From Nautilus pompilius (taxonomy: Eukaryota > Mollusca > Cephalopoda > Nautilida > Nautilidae), in the NCBI GenBank assembly GCA_018389105.1, contig JACATO010000067.1, positions 434,001 through 498,000 of the forward strand: a DNA stretch of 64,000 nucleotides. The letters run 5' to 3'. Shown here piece after piece: positions 13,601 through 28,600 of the stretch. Position numbers and translations under genes: made by a program. The first letter of the stretch is position 1; each line of letters begins with the position of its first letter. The notes beneath the pieces were generated by a model, which worked only from the letters and a program-made list of their open reading frames with translations, did not search any database and was not told where the DNA came from.

Positions 13601-16600
13601 TCTTTGTAAAAACAAAGATTTGTGTATCTTCCAGCTAGACTTTTTGAAACTATATTTTCTGAGCAATTTAGATATCTGATTAGTCAACTGAATGAAAAGT
13701 TAATTTCTTCCAAGTAAGTTTGGTCAAATAAAATAATCTCGATTCTACCATTGTCATTGGGCCAAGCTATCTTGCTTTTGTTTTGTCTTCTTTTTCATAA
13801 CATAAAACAACTTTGGCTTTAGCTTTTTCATATTTAACTCATATGCTTAACTGAGACAAACAAAAATAAAACCTTGTTTCGTATTCTGATGCCCACAAAC
13901 AAGTCTCTACTTCAACTGTCTTTTGGTATTTTATAAATTACTTACCAAAGAATGCAGATGGGTTGAAAGCAAAAGAACAAAAATCATACTAACACGGTAT
14001 AATATTGTAGCTGATACTGGCTGATAGGCGAACCATTCTGGACTGGTTTTGGCCAAGAAATCTCATACGTTCCTGATTTTATTTCTCTTACTTTTGGAGG
14101 TGTAGGTGGATTTGGTACATCAGCTAACAAATGAAAAATTTCGCAATATGGATACACATGAATATGTAACAGAACAATTGGTTTCTCTGTCTACTTTTAG
14201 ATGTATAACCTAACATGGTTTAACTTAATGAATGAAACCCATCATTATTTGAAAAGAACCCAGAGTTCTTTACATGGTAATTTTGCTTCTTTTGTTTCAA
14301 CATTATTTATTAAAGAACTATTAAAAGTTACTTTTTTGACAAGTGAATGCTATTTCTAAAAAAATTTTGAACTAAATTATTTTAAAATAAATAAAAAATA
14401 AATTTAATATGTTAGTCAAATGAAGAAAAATCTGATACAGAAAGCAAATAATTGGCATATCCTGAGATTTTGCTAAACAAATACATACAACTTTAGCTAA
14501 AATGCTTACACAATGTTTTGAATTTAAAACTTGAGTCCCTGGGCCAGTGGTATGTTTTTTTTGACTCGTAAACTACCGTGACACGGATGCAATACCAGGT
14601 ATCTGGCTGTAACCCTTTCAGTGTTATATTATAGACCATATTTCTTTTCGTGTGTGGTAGAGGGAATTGAAACCATAGTTTCCATGCCAATTTCGACTCT
14701 GTGACCTGAAAAATCAATAACACAATGAATTACATTTACACTATTGACAACAGATTCTAACAATAAAATCAATTTTCATGAAGTAATCAGGCTTTTCAAA
14801 AGCAACCATATCTAATATCTATAGTGCTAAAATCAAACAAGAATTTAGATGTTTGGTGAATGTTTATGTTTATATAAATACACCATTATTTTAAAAAAGA
14901 AACAAAACTGGTACACGCATACCCTGTTTAATGCTGGGGATGTGTTCCTGGAAATGGGAGTGCTAACTGAATCAACATTATGTTAGGTCATTAGAGCATT
15001 GTCCTTATGGAGATGTGTTCCAGACATGGTAAGGTTGATTGCTTTTCTGAAAGCTTCTTCTCCCAGAGCATTTCTTTGTAGCAGGAGATCATATCGAGAA
15101 CACCTCTCTTCACTTGAGTGCTGAGGTCAAAATCTGGGTAATTTTCAGTTGCAATATCCACAGTATCATTGATCTTATTCATGAACTATGTCAACAAAGT
15201 TGTTGTGAAGTTTCTTTCCAGTACATCAGTTGTAGAATCATCAGTGCCCTCAGCTGCAGAATGCTGCTGTTTCATCTCCACCAGCTCTTTGTTGGTAAGA
15301 CTTGTCTCATGAGACTGAAGTAGCTCTTTCAAATCATCAGTGTCAACTTCGTTCATTCCTAGTTGGTTGGTGAGCTGAACGATGTCATTGGCAATTGATA
15401 TTTCATTTCCTTTAAAACCCCTGAAGTTGTGACATGCCCCTGGCCATAACTTCTTCCAGGCATTGTTCATACAATTCTTTTGTCCCAAACTGCACTGATT
15501 TTTCTGATGGCTTTCATACTGTCGAAGGACTTCCAGAAATCTCTAATTGAATGCTGATCTTTACCATCAGTTACCCTGACCAGTTCCTTGAAGGTGTGTT
15601 GCAGGTAGTAGAACCTGAAATTTGCTATGATGTGCTGATCCATTGGCTGAATAAGTGAAGTTGTGTTTGGCAGAAGGAACACTAGTTCCACATGTAGTAC
15701 ACTCTTTATAAGTTCCCTGGGCGGCCAGGGCATTGTTTGAGCACTATCAATGCTCTGGGCTCCAGGTCATTTTCCTCACAATAACACTTCACTTCTGGAC
15801 CAAATATTGAGATGAACCACTCCTGGAAGATGCTGCTTTTCATCCATGCTTTTGTGTTTGACTTCCACATGACAGGCAGATGCTCTTTAGAATATTCCCT
15901 CATCACTCGGTATGTCCATGAATGGTAGATAAGCAAAAGTTTCAGCTTTACATCTTCCGAAGCATTACCACCCAGAATAATCATAAGGCAGTCTTTGGAG
16001 GCTTTAAACCCTGACACATACTTCTCTCCTCAGGAGATGAAAGTGTGTGATGGCATTCATTTTCTATAAAGGCTGGTTTCGTCCACATTGAAGACAAGCT
16101 CAGGAAGGTACCATGCTTGATGACCACCTTGAGTGTAGCAGGGAATTCACACATTTGCTTGGTGGTCATAAATTGCTGCCTCACCAATCACTTTTATGCT
16201 GAGCAGGTTACTGTGATGTTTAAACTTAACCAACCATGACTAGCTCCAAGTGTCCCTGTTCTTGATCCTTAATCTTGTTCTTGAAGATAGGTGAAGAGGC
16301 TCCTTCCCTTCTCCATGATGATTAACTGGCTGACAGGCATATGGTGCTGATTCTGTAGTTATACCTACATGCTTAAATAGTCTTTCCATCTTTTCCAACA
16401 AATTGCTCCTGAACTTGTTAGCTTCATTGCAATTAATGCAGTGGTGGACTTGGCAGATGTTTTTATCTTCTCAGAATTCTGTATGATTGTTCTAAAGCTT
16501 GACAAGGCCCATATCCACCTGACACTTGCCCACCTTAACATATTCATTTTAACTTTGAGTGTGATAGTTTTCCTTGTCTTATTTGCGGCACTTCCAGCAC

Positions 16601-19600
16601 TGTCACTTGCACACCTTTTGTCAGTTGTTATGGGTCAAAAGCATTCACCAAAACATGAAATAAATAGCAGAAAGAGAGACCATGATGGCGGTAAAACTAC
16701 CTTGGCTTGTATGGCTCAAAACTGACTAGAGGAAGGCTCTCTTTGGCTAAGAGTGTATGATAGCATTCTCTATTTCTCTCTCTCCCCATTAGCTGAGTGG
16801 CCATGATAAAAAATATATACTGTACTGTACAGTACTGTAATGGATTTTCATCATTACAATATTATTATTATTTTTTTAATAGAAAAAATTGGTCCGAAAA
16901 CAAACAGCATTATAACAAATTAGTGTTGTATTGGGAAATGTTGTACGATCTGTGTGTATAGTTTTAACTTTTCAATAATTAAATAATCTTAAACATACCA
17001 CCTTTTTACTACTTAGTGTTTTATATTCTATTTTAAAAGCTGTTTCACCTAGTTAGGTCATGTAACAAATGCACAGCCCTACAAGAGGATTATGTTATTG
17101 TGCATTCTCTTTAACCATAAATTAAAGGCTGGTTAAAGGGTACTAAAATGGCACCTGTATTATTTATAATTGTTTAACAAATATAAAGAACGCATATAGA
17201 CAGCTGCTATTTTACTATAAATAAAACACAAATAAGCATCTAGTTTTCTCAGCATATAAATTAATTTTCAACAGAAAGAGTTCTTCACACAAATTAGCCA
17301 AACAAAGAAATGTATGCAACAATGATTACTTAGAAGGTTCTTTGACTAAAGTAAAGCTGGAGTTCTTTAGGTGGACAAAAAGATAGCAAATTGTTTGCAC
17401 ATCATTGAATGTTGGGATGCAGTGCATGATCTGCTATAGACTGCCATGTCAATTTAGATATTCAGTGGATTTTATTGTAACTACATTAAAAAAAAAATAA
17501 ATGTGAAGATTTCAGACATTTTTATTTATATTTAAAAACCTATTCTCAAACTCAGAACCTCAACAACATTAATTCCATTTTGTACCAATCCACAAGATCT
17601 CCCCTTGAATATCTAATATACAAATAGGGTAAAATCTAACATTTTCAATTTTCATACATATTTTAAATGAAATAATTGAAAGTTGGAAACATTTCATACA
17701 GTCTATGGGAAACTCTTTCTAATAATTCAATAATTTCTTATTTTTAAATACAGACTCCAAGCTTGCACAGTATATTAAGATTTGAGTGAACCAATGAACT
17801 TATATAACAGAATTTTAGTACTTTAACCAATGTGCAAACAACTGCTAAACAAATGATGTATCAAATATGTTCTATACAGCGTAGATTTTAGTGTCTACAT
17901 AAAAATTTGTAATACACAATATATATATTAGTTATGTAACATTTTATAATCTGAAAAGGCATATGCTTACCAGTGCATAGTGAAATGAATGCCTCATTAT
18001 ACTGTCTTCATCAGGAGAAGTCCAGGAAATAATGAGAGCTGTTGAGCTCGCTTCTTTCAGTTTGAATGATCCTGGTTCCAGGTAAGTTTTTGCTTTTGTC
18101 TCAGAGACGTTACTACACAACATGATATTGCTTTGGCACATTTTCACCTAAAAGCATTGATTTACAATATATGTATATAATTGCATGTAAGAATATTAAA
18201 AGAATTTTATAATGTGAATATTTCATTCAATTATAAGTTAAAATGAGCAAGTGTGTGTGTGTGCAATCTGAAACAAAGTTCTCTTTCTGCCAACAACTAA
18301 GAAAAAAATATCCCCAATGTAATGCTACAGGAAATGACAGTTTCCTTCAAAACTCAGCAGACAATCCTCTTTCCCCAATTTTTAAATCGGAAATATCACT
18401 GCAGTTTCATCAAAGTATATTAGAATTTTCAGTTGCCACAACATTTTGCCAAATTTAACTAGAGCTGATCAGTTATTCTCTGCAGCATTACTTTGTTGGT
18501 GGATTTTTTCTATAGGAAAGAAACTAATTTCAAATTCCATACAAACCACACCCTTTTTTCAGCTTCAAATTATAGCTTAATCAGGTTTTTTTTTTGTTTT
18601 TTAAAAGGTTTTGCAACAGATATAAAACAGAAAAAAGTTGTGCATTATGAAAAAAACAGATTTTATTTTGAATTATATTATACAATGATGAAAACAAAGT
18701 CCAATGCCTGTATTTTCCATATATTTTACCAAACTAAATTAGTCAGTTAGAGCAAAGCAACAAAAAAAAAAACAAACAAAAAATGCTGTGAACTATTGTT
18801 TTTGTAAAGTTTTAATAATCTTATAATTGCTTGAAACCAATTTCTTCTGCTTCCTACTTAAAAACCAAAAACAGATAATTAATATAATCAGGCTTATAGT
18901 TAAGTAAAAAATATGCTCTGCTTTAGCTTAAAAAAAAAAACTGATTAAAATAAACTAACTGTTTGACAAGACCCTAATAATAAATTCCATATTACCTTAA
19001 ATGTGTATAGGTGACCAGCTTTCAGTTCATTGATAACAGTAGTAACTGTTAAATTGGATGATTTCAAGGTGGAACCCTTTTGTATTTTATGTCCTATAGA
19101 AGTCTCAGTTGTCCAGTTCACCACATAAATCAGGTCTGTTATTGGACCATTCAGATGGACTGGCTGAGTCCATTTAATTTCAATACTTTCAGATGTAAAC
19201 ACTTTTGTATTCAGATGATGGACAGGTGATGGTGCTAAGAAAAAAAAAAAATTTTCACTAAAACAGATTGCATTAACACAATTTTAATTTCTACTTATAA
19301 AACTAAATTAAAAAAAAAAACACAAACTAGTATGACCCCTAGTCTGAAATGAAACAATAAATGGTTCTGGGTGAATAATGCAATTTCCTTTCTATTTGTT
19401 TCTAAATTAAAATTCAGTTGCGTAGCACTAAGTTTGGCAAGTATGGCAGAATCCATGTATGCAGCATACACACACAAAGGTCATGTAGGTAATGTGTAGC
19501 TTGCTTGGTCTTTCAGTTTAATGCATAGAACAGAGAAATTATGATTACCTTTCCAGAAAATGATCTGAAGAAATACTGGTCTTCTTATAATGACATATCC

Positions 19601-22600
19601 CAAGTTATTCATAAGTTAATTCATTTATCATGAACATCAAATACAGGTAAAACACCTAATTATAGAAGCATTTAACACTATAAGAAAAAGAATGGTAATA
19701 ACAAGAATCAAACTGTTTCAAGGAAAACCCCTCTGCTTTAAAAAACTTAGAAGAAAGAAAATGGTATGCTTCTTACCACCTGGCCTAGTCCACTTGATTA
19801 GGGGGGGTCCCAACACATCAGTCAAAAAGTCAGTGTAAGCATTACTTAAGGCCACCTGGAACAAGTACTCTGTGTATGGCTCTAAACCATCTATCACCAT
19901 CTCTCTGTCATAACTTTCCTGTGATAAAAGTGAAATGGTTCTTTATTAATATACATATAATTTGTCAAATAATCACCAATGCACCCAGGTATTTACAGCA
20001 GCATCTTTTAGATTTTTGTTTCAAATATTTAACAAGATAGTGTATCTATAAACATATCAGATTATCTCTTTAGTATAATTTTAATCTCCTAATGTCAAAT
20101 TTCCTTCTTTCATTTTCAACCAATTCCAATGCTTCATAAATGGATTAAAAATTAATCAAACAATAGATTATTATGATACCATAATTTTTAAATTTATGTA
20201 GATTCATTCTTTTTATGAACATTCTGAAGTGCTTTTTCAAGCTGTTAGCAAAAGCAAAAAAATATGTAAATTAATTTAAAAAAAAACAACAAAAAAGGCA
20301 AGCCAATAAAGTAGGAACAGTTAAAATTAGATTATATGGAATCAAAAATGTTTCTGTTAACTGATACTTAGAAAACTTTTCAATAATGCAGTTCTGCAAA
20401 ACCTAAGCCACACATAATATGGACAATGCCCACTTTGTTTACTATATCTGTTGCAAGTATTGTTAAGTTTCAAGTTTCATACACTCAAATTTAAAGGTAT
20501 GTTTAGCAATAAATTCAAAACCATTTATGCAATAAATGAAATGAAAATTTTCAAAAAATAGAGAAAAGAAAAGGCTCACCTTAGAAATACACTGCAGAGC
20601 ATTTGGTCCACATTTCGAGTACAAGGAATTTTCAGGCATGGCAGTGTAGTAAATGGTGTACTTGGTAAGTGGTTGTGATATGTTTTTGCACCAAGGTTTC
20701 TTGACCTTGGGTAGTAAAAGTGTGACACTTGTATTGCTTATTTCCACCAAGCTGATATCACCAGCTGCTGTTGGTGTCAGACACTGCTGGTCTGAAGTTG
20801 CAATAAAATTTTGTAGAGAAGGAGAAATTGACACATGATGAATGGTTGTTTTAGTGACTTTTAAAAAAATTTTTTTGCATAAGTTATGTGCATATCTATA
20901 CATTGCATTAATATATCATTATCAAAAGAGAATTCTAAATAAACAATAACCAAGCCATGGTAGGACCTTTTCAGATATATTACTGCTTTAAAAAAAAAAT
21001 CACACACACGCACACATACACAGAATTGGAAATAATTATTGAAACAAAGAAAAAAAAGAAAATACCGGGCATCTCCATAATACAGGCATGTTTTTGTATG
21101 GTGCACTGTCATAGGCTGTCATGCAAGCAAACAAAAAGTGCCACATCTGCTAAAGGACTATAAAAGTACAGGAAGTGATATCATTTTAATGTGGTGGACC
21201 TGTTGTAAATATATGGCTCCTGGAGGAAGTAAATATCACATGACAAGCATGTAGGAATTAAAGTCTTCATAATAAAGGCTACTACATGCAGCAGCAGATT
21301 GCAGCCCAATTCATGCTTCATATATAAGACTTTAGGAAAGATATGTGAAACTGGTACTGTTGGAAATAGACATGGTCAAGGAAGAATGTCCAAATTCTTC
21401 ATAAGTGATGTTAAGTACCTGAGGGTATATTATCTACACAACAGATAACAAACCAGTAGAGATCTTGCAGATGACCTAGTGCAACAAGTAGGGATATAAA
21501 TGAGTCTTTGAGAACAGTAAGATACGAATTAGAATGAAGTGGTCTCAATAAACGTGTAGCTTCCAAAAAAGCCTTTGCTGAAGAGAGGCAACCAAAGAAC
21601 AAGGCTTAAATAAGCAGCAAATATAAAACAGTGGAATGACCAAATCTGGAAGATGATGCTCGTTTCAGATGAGTCCAAGTTTGAAATATTTGGCAAAAAT
21701 CAGCAGCAGTTTGTTCAAAGATGAACCGAAGAGCAGTATAATAATCAGTGTACAACAGTTAAGCATGAGAGTGGTCAATGCAAGTGTAGGGATGAATATT
21801 AGCTAAGGGTGTCAGAGATTTGCATAAAATTAAAGTTATACTGAGTGCTGATAGGCACAAGCAGATTCTCATCATTACACTATTCTCTCAGGAAGACATC
21901 TCACTGAGTGGGGATTCATATCTTCCAACATGACAATGACCCCCAAGCATCAATAAATGTGGCAAAAAGCATCTGGAATGTAAAGAAGCTGAAAGAACAC
22001 TCACAAAGATACCTTTGCCTACACAAAATTCTGATATGAACATCGGCTACTAAGAAAATTAAATGATAAACAAACATCTTTGATGAATTGCAGAAAGTTC
22101 AAGAAGATAGTTGGAACATTCCACAGTTATACATTGATAACCTGGAAAGCCCATGAACTATTACTTTCACTTTATAAGCTAGGTACAAAACTTGGCTTAG
22201 TAAACATACCAGGCAATGGCTGGAGGTGTGGTCCATAGGCAACAATATCCTGCACTCCACTCATGCTACTGACCAGCAGATTGCTTCCATCAAGCTTGTC
22301 TATGCTGTACAGTTTCCCTTCCGATGAGTTAGACCAATATAATCGTAGGTGATCAACAGTCATGGAATCTGGTGGAAGACCTGCAGAAAGACAAGTGATG
22401 GATTGAAATCTATACACAAAATCAAAAATAAATAGGAAAATTAAAATTAATGTACATTTTTAAAACAAATAGTGTTTCCCCCTACCTCAGAAATAAAGGT
22501 CTTTTAATCTTAATTTTCAAACTTTTATGCTATAACTATTGTAGTTTATACTATACCTTAACCTCTATGCAATGACTATTAGCTTTTATTCTATAACTAT

Positions 22601-25600
22601 TAACTTTTATAGTATACCTCTTAATTTTTATACTGTGCCCATTATTTATTTCTGATGATTTATGCAATTCATTAGTCATGATGCAACCAGTCATATTTTT
22701 AAAACTTTAGGTAACTACAACAATTTGTGACTCTGCTCAAACAAAAACATAGGTAAGAACAAACCCATAATTATTTTGTAAACCCTTATATCTCCCCTCA
22801 AATATCTAATAATCAAACTGGATAAATCTAGCATTTTTCATCATTCTGCATACTCTAACTGCTTGAAACCTGGGACCATTCTAAAGAATCCATATTGGAT
22901 TAATCAAAATAACCACCAACAACAACAAACCTTTATTTACTAATAAGTAAAATATTTAAGTCACATAAATAATTATATCAAACATGAAAAATTTAAGTAC
23001 ACTTGCCTTGATTTAGTAGCCATGAAACTTAGTGGTTTGCAGCACATATTTTGACACTAAATCATTTCATTTTATAAGGTCATAAATTATTAATCACCAC
23101 AAAGTGAAAAATTTTTGTACCCCCACAAATGTAATTTAGAACTGTAAATCTCACAGAAAGTTATTTTAGATTTTATGGATATTTAAAGACATTAAAAAAA
23201 AAAAGAGCTAATCATGTGCAGTGTTTATAAACAGAATGGCTCTAATAATAGTAATTTTTGAAAATTCATCAAGAGAGGTTATAGACATATAATATAAGAA
23301 AGCTCACTGATATATAGTATCTCATAAACACACATATACAAACATAATAGTCCCAATATATTAGTATTAAATATTCTTGCCATGCTGCCTCATGTAGAAA
23401 GCATCATAGTTACAGTATTTGTGCACACTGCATATATTGGTCAAGAGCACTTAAGAATCAGAAATAAAAGCCAAAATAATGTCAACATCTATACTCTGTA
23501 GATTTCTGGATTAAGGGTTTTCTATACAGAGTAAATATTGTTAAACTGTCAAACTGCACAGATTTTAAACTGGTATTTTGTAGAATGTAAAACATTTTTC
23601 TATCAGCCAGTAAATACAAAAATGTTCCCCAATACAACACCATAAAAAGCTTATATCTGCTCTCTAATTAAGCAGATGTAAGTATTGCAGATGTAGTGTT
23701 CAGAACACAAGTCAGAAACTTTAAGGGGTATTTTGGCAAGCATCTTGTTGAGTTCTGCTGTTTATTGATGTTTGTAGCATTGCATTGTAAGAATGTTTCT
23801 TTAAGTATTGGCAAAGAAACTTGCTTCACAATCAGTACAGTGCCACTTTAATAAAAACAATACCATAGGTATGGCAGTTAACCAAAGAAGGTAACAGATC
23901 ACATTTGAAAATCTTTAAACTGTTTATTTCCAACAAAAGTAACAAGAAATATTTGTAAACTGAAAAATAATTATTCTAAGTACTAACATAACCAGAAGCC
24001 AAATTTGTTTAGTAAAACAATTTTGTCTCTAGTATAATATTTTGCAAGTTTTTTTTAAACACATTATCTAAGCTTATTTCTTGCTGGAAATCATCACTCA
24101 CTCATTCTCCCCTTTCTCTCTCGCCTCAGTCTCCTCTATCCTCTCTTTCTCTCCCCCCTCCTCTGTCTCCATCTCACTTTCTCTCTCCCCTGTCACCTCT
24201 CTCTCCCTCACACACACAAAGCAAGAGAAAGGGAAACAAACAAAGCGATAGAAATGGTTCAAAAATACAGTCTTACCATTTCCACCAGTTGAAGCAAAAT
24301 TCTGTAAACATTTGTGTCCATTTTCATCAATCTTCCAAATGCTTAACATTCTCTTGTCTACAAAGTAAATTTCATTTTCAGAATAGTCTACTGCTATTGC
24401 TGGAGAGATGAAGTCAGCAGATGGGCAGTTTCTAAATATATCACGCTTAGAGCGATTTCTTCTCGAGCTTCTTTCTGCCAGCAAGTTTGATGCACCTTTT
24501 CCATCTGACTGACTGCGAATAATTTTGTTGTAACCCTTTCCATCTGCTACTGTCCAAAATAAAAGACTGTAATGAAGAAAAAATATTTCATTTGCTGAAT
24601 GACAGTTAACTGGAAATATTTCTGCAATTTTTTACTTTAGGGGGGGGGGGGGGATTTACAATAATAAAAAATGTAAAAAACTGGCATTAAAAAATTGACA
24701 ATAAACTTAAATTATTTTTGTGATGCCATCTTTAGATGTGTGTGGGTGTGTGTGTGTGTGTGCAAGAGAGAGAGTGAGTGAGTACTGAATGGATCCCAAA
24801 GGCTACATTAATTTCTGCTGAGTTCCAAAACAAATGCAAGCAAAATCCGAGAACAAAGCTGCTAGGTCAAGGATAAATACTCAAACCAGAACTTTCCCAT
24901 GTGGCCATAATGTTACATAGTTATATGTTTCAAAATTTTTGTTTAAGCTTTGTTGAAACAGTGGTAGTAAAGTAATTAATTTCTTCAAGGTGCAAGTAGT
25001 ACAGCTAAAAAATATTTTAAAAATAGTTTATTAAATAAAGGATAAATTTGTAGACCTGTTTTCTAATAAGCATCATGAATGAATTACAAGTTTTTTTTTT
25101 CAAACCCTTCAAATTAAAATTTAGCATTGTAAAAGAGACCAAAGAATTAACTTCTAATCATGTTGCAACTGAGCTTTTAAGCATTAATTTTAAAAGAAAA
25201 ACTAAACTTAAAAAATTTTAATTGATTTCCATGTAAATTAAGTTAAATATCTTGAAAGACTACTGTAGCAAAAACTAAGCAATAAAACCTGTCTGAGACA
25301 ATAGTACTGCAGAGAAATATCATTTAAGAATACACATAAAAAGCTGGCTAGGTATCTTTTAATCTCCCATAAATACTGAAAAAAAAGTCACCTCGGCTTA
25401 ACTGTGTAAGTATGTTTGAAAACCAGAATGATGTATCACACAACTAATCTACAACATAATGAATGGTTGTGTACCACATTATCCACAATAGTAATTGTAT
25501 TAATACTATACAGTCATGAACCACAAAAATTACAAATGGCAATGTTTGTTATATGGTGCCACAAAGCTAACAGAAGAATCCTATAAGCAACATGAGAAAT

Positions 25601-28600
25601 TAATATAACACTGGTAGTTCAACTTATAAGAAGTCTTGGTATTAATAAGATGATAAATACTAAGCCAGAGCATGTAGACTGAACATAATTTTTTAAGAAG
25701 TTTTAAAAAAATATTAGCTTTATAATAAAATGATATAGGTTTCAAGCATTAAAAAATGACTAATGTTGTTTTAAAGATCCTCTATACACGGTAAGAAAGG
25801 CAGGTAAAATTTGTGGATACACATAGATGATACAAAGTAGATTGTCTAATCCTGCCTGTTAATTGTATCATGTCCATGACTTTCTCATCTACACTGTTCT
25901 CCAAAAGTTAAGCAATAAGAAAACAAACTATGCTGCTCCTCTCCAGGCAAATAGCAAAGTCATGCATGAATGAAGTGTTGTAAACAGCAGCATTTTACCT
26001 GGAATAAGGGTTGACAGCCAGACTAACAATGGAGCCAGCATTTTTCACAATGGTGACCAGCTGCTTGTTGTCAATGCTGAACCTGACAATGTTGCTGCTG
26101 CTATCTGAACTATTAGCCACATAAATAATACGACTAATCCAGTCTATAGTAACATCCTTTATTTTCCCCTCCAGTTTTGTCAACTGAAAGAAATAAAGTG
26201 ATCCATTTTAATATTAAAAAAAAAACATAAACAAAAAAACTATCATACTTAAAGGAAAAAAAAACCCCAAATGCAGATAATTATCACCAAGTTACTATAT
26301 ATGTGGAAAATTATGAAGCTGTTTATTGTGCATCATAATAGTGAGCCTTGATGAAAAATAATAATCTAACATTTTATATGTACACTAAACAAAGCATGAG
26401 TCCAACCTTAGAGCTGTATTACTCCTTATAAACAAAAGAAAAAAAAAACACATTCCTTTAGTCTCATAACTAACTCAAGTATTGTATTTTAGAAACAAAT
26501 TTACTTTTAAAAATTAATAAAATAAATGGTAGCCTGACAATTATATCTTTTTATTTAAAATGTACTGAGAGGTTTCTGAAAGCCATATTTCCAAGGTAGA
26601 GGAAACCAGGCTAGTTGTTTCAGAGTTGAGTAGTTATAGCACCTGAGCTATAATTGACAAGCACATGAAATTAATTACAGCTTCATCTATGCACTAAATT
26701 GGGATACACTGGTACTGTAACAGCTTACTCTTGTAATAACTAGCCTTGATCTTCCTATGATTTAGTGAATGCTTTGAATGCCTCAAATGTTGTTTTCATC
26801 CTGGAGAAAGAAACTCATTTGATGCCAAGTTGGAGAAAACTGGAACAGCTCAGAGTAAATCCATGACAGCAAGTTTCTCACAAGAGAGCAAAAAAAACTA
26901 CTGTCACTGGCTAGACACCAGATCATAATCTGAAACAATATTGGCTGAATTATTCGTAATACTGCTGAAAAGTTCTTTGCTTTTCATTTGTATATGGGGG
27001 AAAAACAAAAAAGATCTGATAGACTGTAGAATTTGCCTTTATCCTAGAAACTAATTTTAAAAGTAGATATTCACAAATATTCATGAAACCTAATAATTTT
27101 GAAAAACAAACTGAGTGAAGGAAATATTTGCTATAACCAAACAATGAGATTGGCAAATTTGCTTAATATCATACATTAGTATAAGAGAGATCATTATCTT
27201 TTTTTTTCTAAAAATAAACATGACAATATAATTTTTTTTTAAAAAGAGAAATTAGTTCCAAAGCTGATATTTACTAATTTAATAGCTCTTTCACTTTATA
27301 AAGAAAAAATATCAAACATATTAAAAATAAATTCTTACTTTGATTTGTGAGCTCTTGTTTTGTACCAACAAAAAGTTCTGTTTATCAAACCAGAATATGT
27401 TGTTATCCTTTGCCAGAAATGTCAGTGCAGTAGAAGCTACATCAGCAATGATTTTAGATGTGTTTATGGCACTGTCTACTTCAGAAAGTCGAATTGCACT
27501 GTCCGTGGCAATCAACAGTTGTGGAACTGGATTTAGATCTGCAGCAACAAAACAATTCAGACTACAACAGCTTTATCATCAACTGAGGCAAAACAATCCT
27601 AAGCAAACCAACTGAACTAAATAACAGTACAATTTTCTACTTTCTGCTTTTTTTTTAAAATTGCAACTATAGTCAAAGACCCTAAAACAGAGAATGGTTG
27701 ATAATAATCAAATACTGATATAATCAGTTGAGCCAACAGAGTGAAGGTGTATAGCAGAATCCTACTCACCACTTCTAGGAAAAATGAAAAATGTGCATGC
27801 AGTGAAAAGTTGGCTATATTAGTGAGTGATAATGAAAGATAAACAAATTCAACAGTTCCAAATGATATTAGCACATACATATAAATTACAATGGATGTAT
27901 CTGTATTACATGTACATTGATTTCTGTACACCAAAAAAAAAAAAACAATGAACAGAATGTAATAAAGTGAGAAACATGCAGGCAGAAAACATTTAAAACA
28001 TGTAAAAAATGCAAACTGTAAAGATGAATCAGAAAAATTAAACCACATTTCCTTTAAAATATCAGTAATCAACTTTTGCTTCTTGGATAATCTCCTTCTG
28101 CATATGGCCATCAATGTTCCTTAGGTAAACATAGACTCAAGCAAGTGCCTGTTTCTGTGTGAAATCTGAGTGATGTTTAAAGCTTGCAGCAGTTTCACAA
28201 ATGTTAGAAGTGGCTACTGGTCTTCTTCATCTGAAAGGAATCCAAATAAGAGTGCTACTTGGCATCAAGGAAATCCTCAATGACTGCCATAGCCACTTCA
28301 TTTACCATGTTTGGTTGCAGAACGACAACACCAAGGATATTGTCAGTTTCTGCAGAGTGGCGTCTTTACCAACCTGTATGAGCACAGCCTTTCTGAAGCA
28401 GCTGATGTTTTCATGTCCACAGCATGGCACATTTCAATAACTACATGGACATCACCCAGTGGAGTAGTGGTCATAATGATACCAAGAGCAGCTTTACTTT
28501 GATAAAAAATGGGGCAGTGATGATGATGTAAGAGTTCATCTTTGTGGTAGTGCCTTTGAAGTTCTTGATAACTCCTTGATACATTGGGTGCACTATAGAT

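Noticed and set aside
16441-16725. 94-codon plus-strand ORF
   Set aside because: Antisense shadow of the Tigger relic's N-terminal region.
20463-20903. 146-codon minus-strand ORF as a separate gene
   Set aside because: It is exon 16 of the receptor with intron read-through on both sides.
24098-24484. 128-codon minus-strand ORF taken as one protein segment
   Set aside because: Only 24277 and up is exon. The rest reads through the donor into a GA-rich intron stretch that encodes a run of Glu, Arg and Lys.
27617-28114. 165-codon minus-strand ORF with many hydrophobic residues
   Set aside because: AT-rich intron reading as Phe, Leu, Ile and Tyr. It overlaps the decayed end of a Tigger relic and has no family motif.
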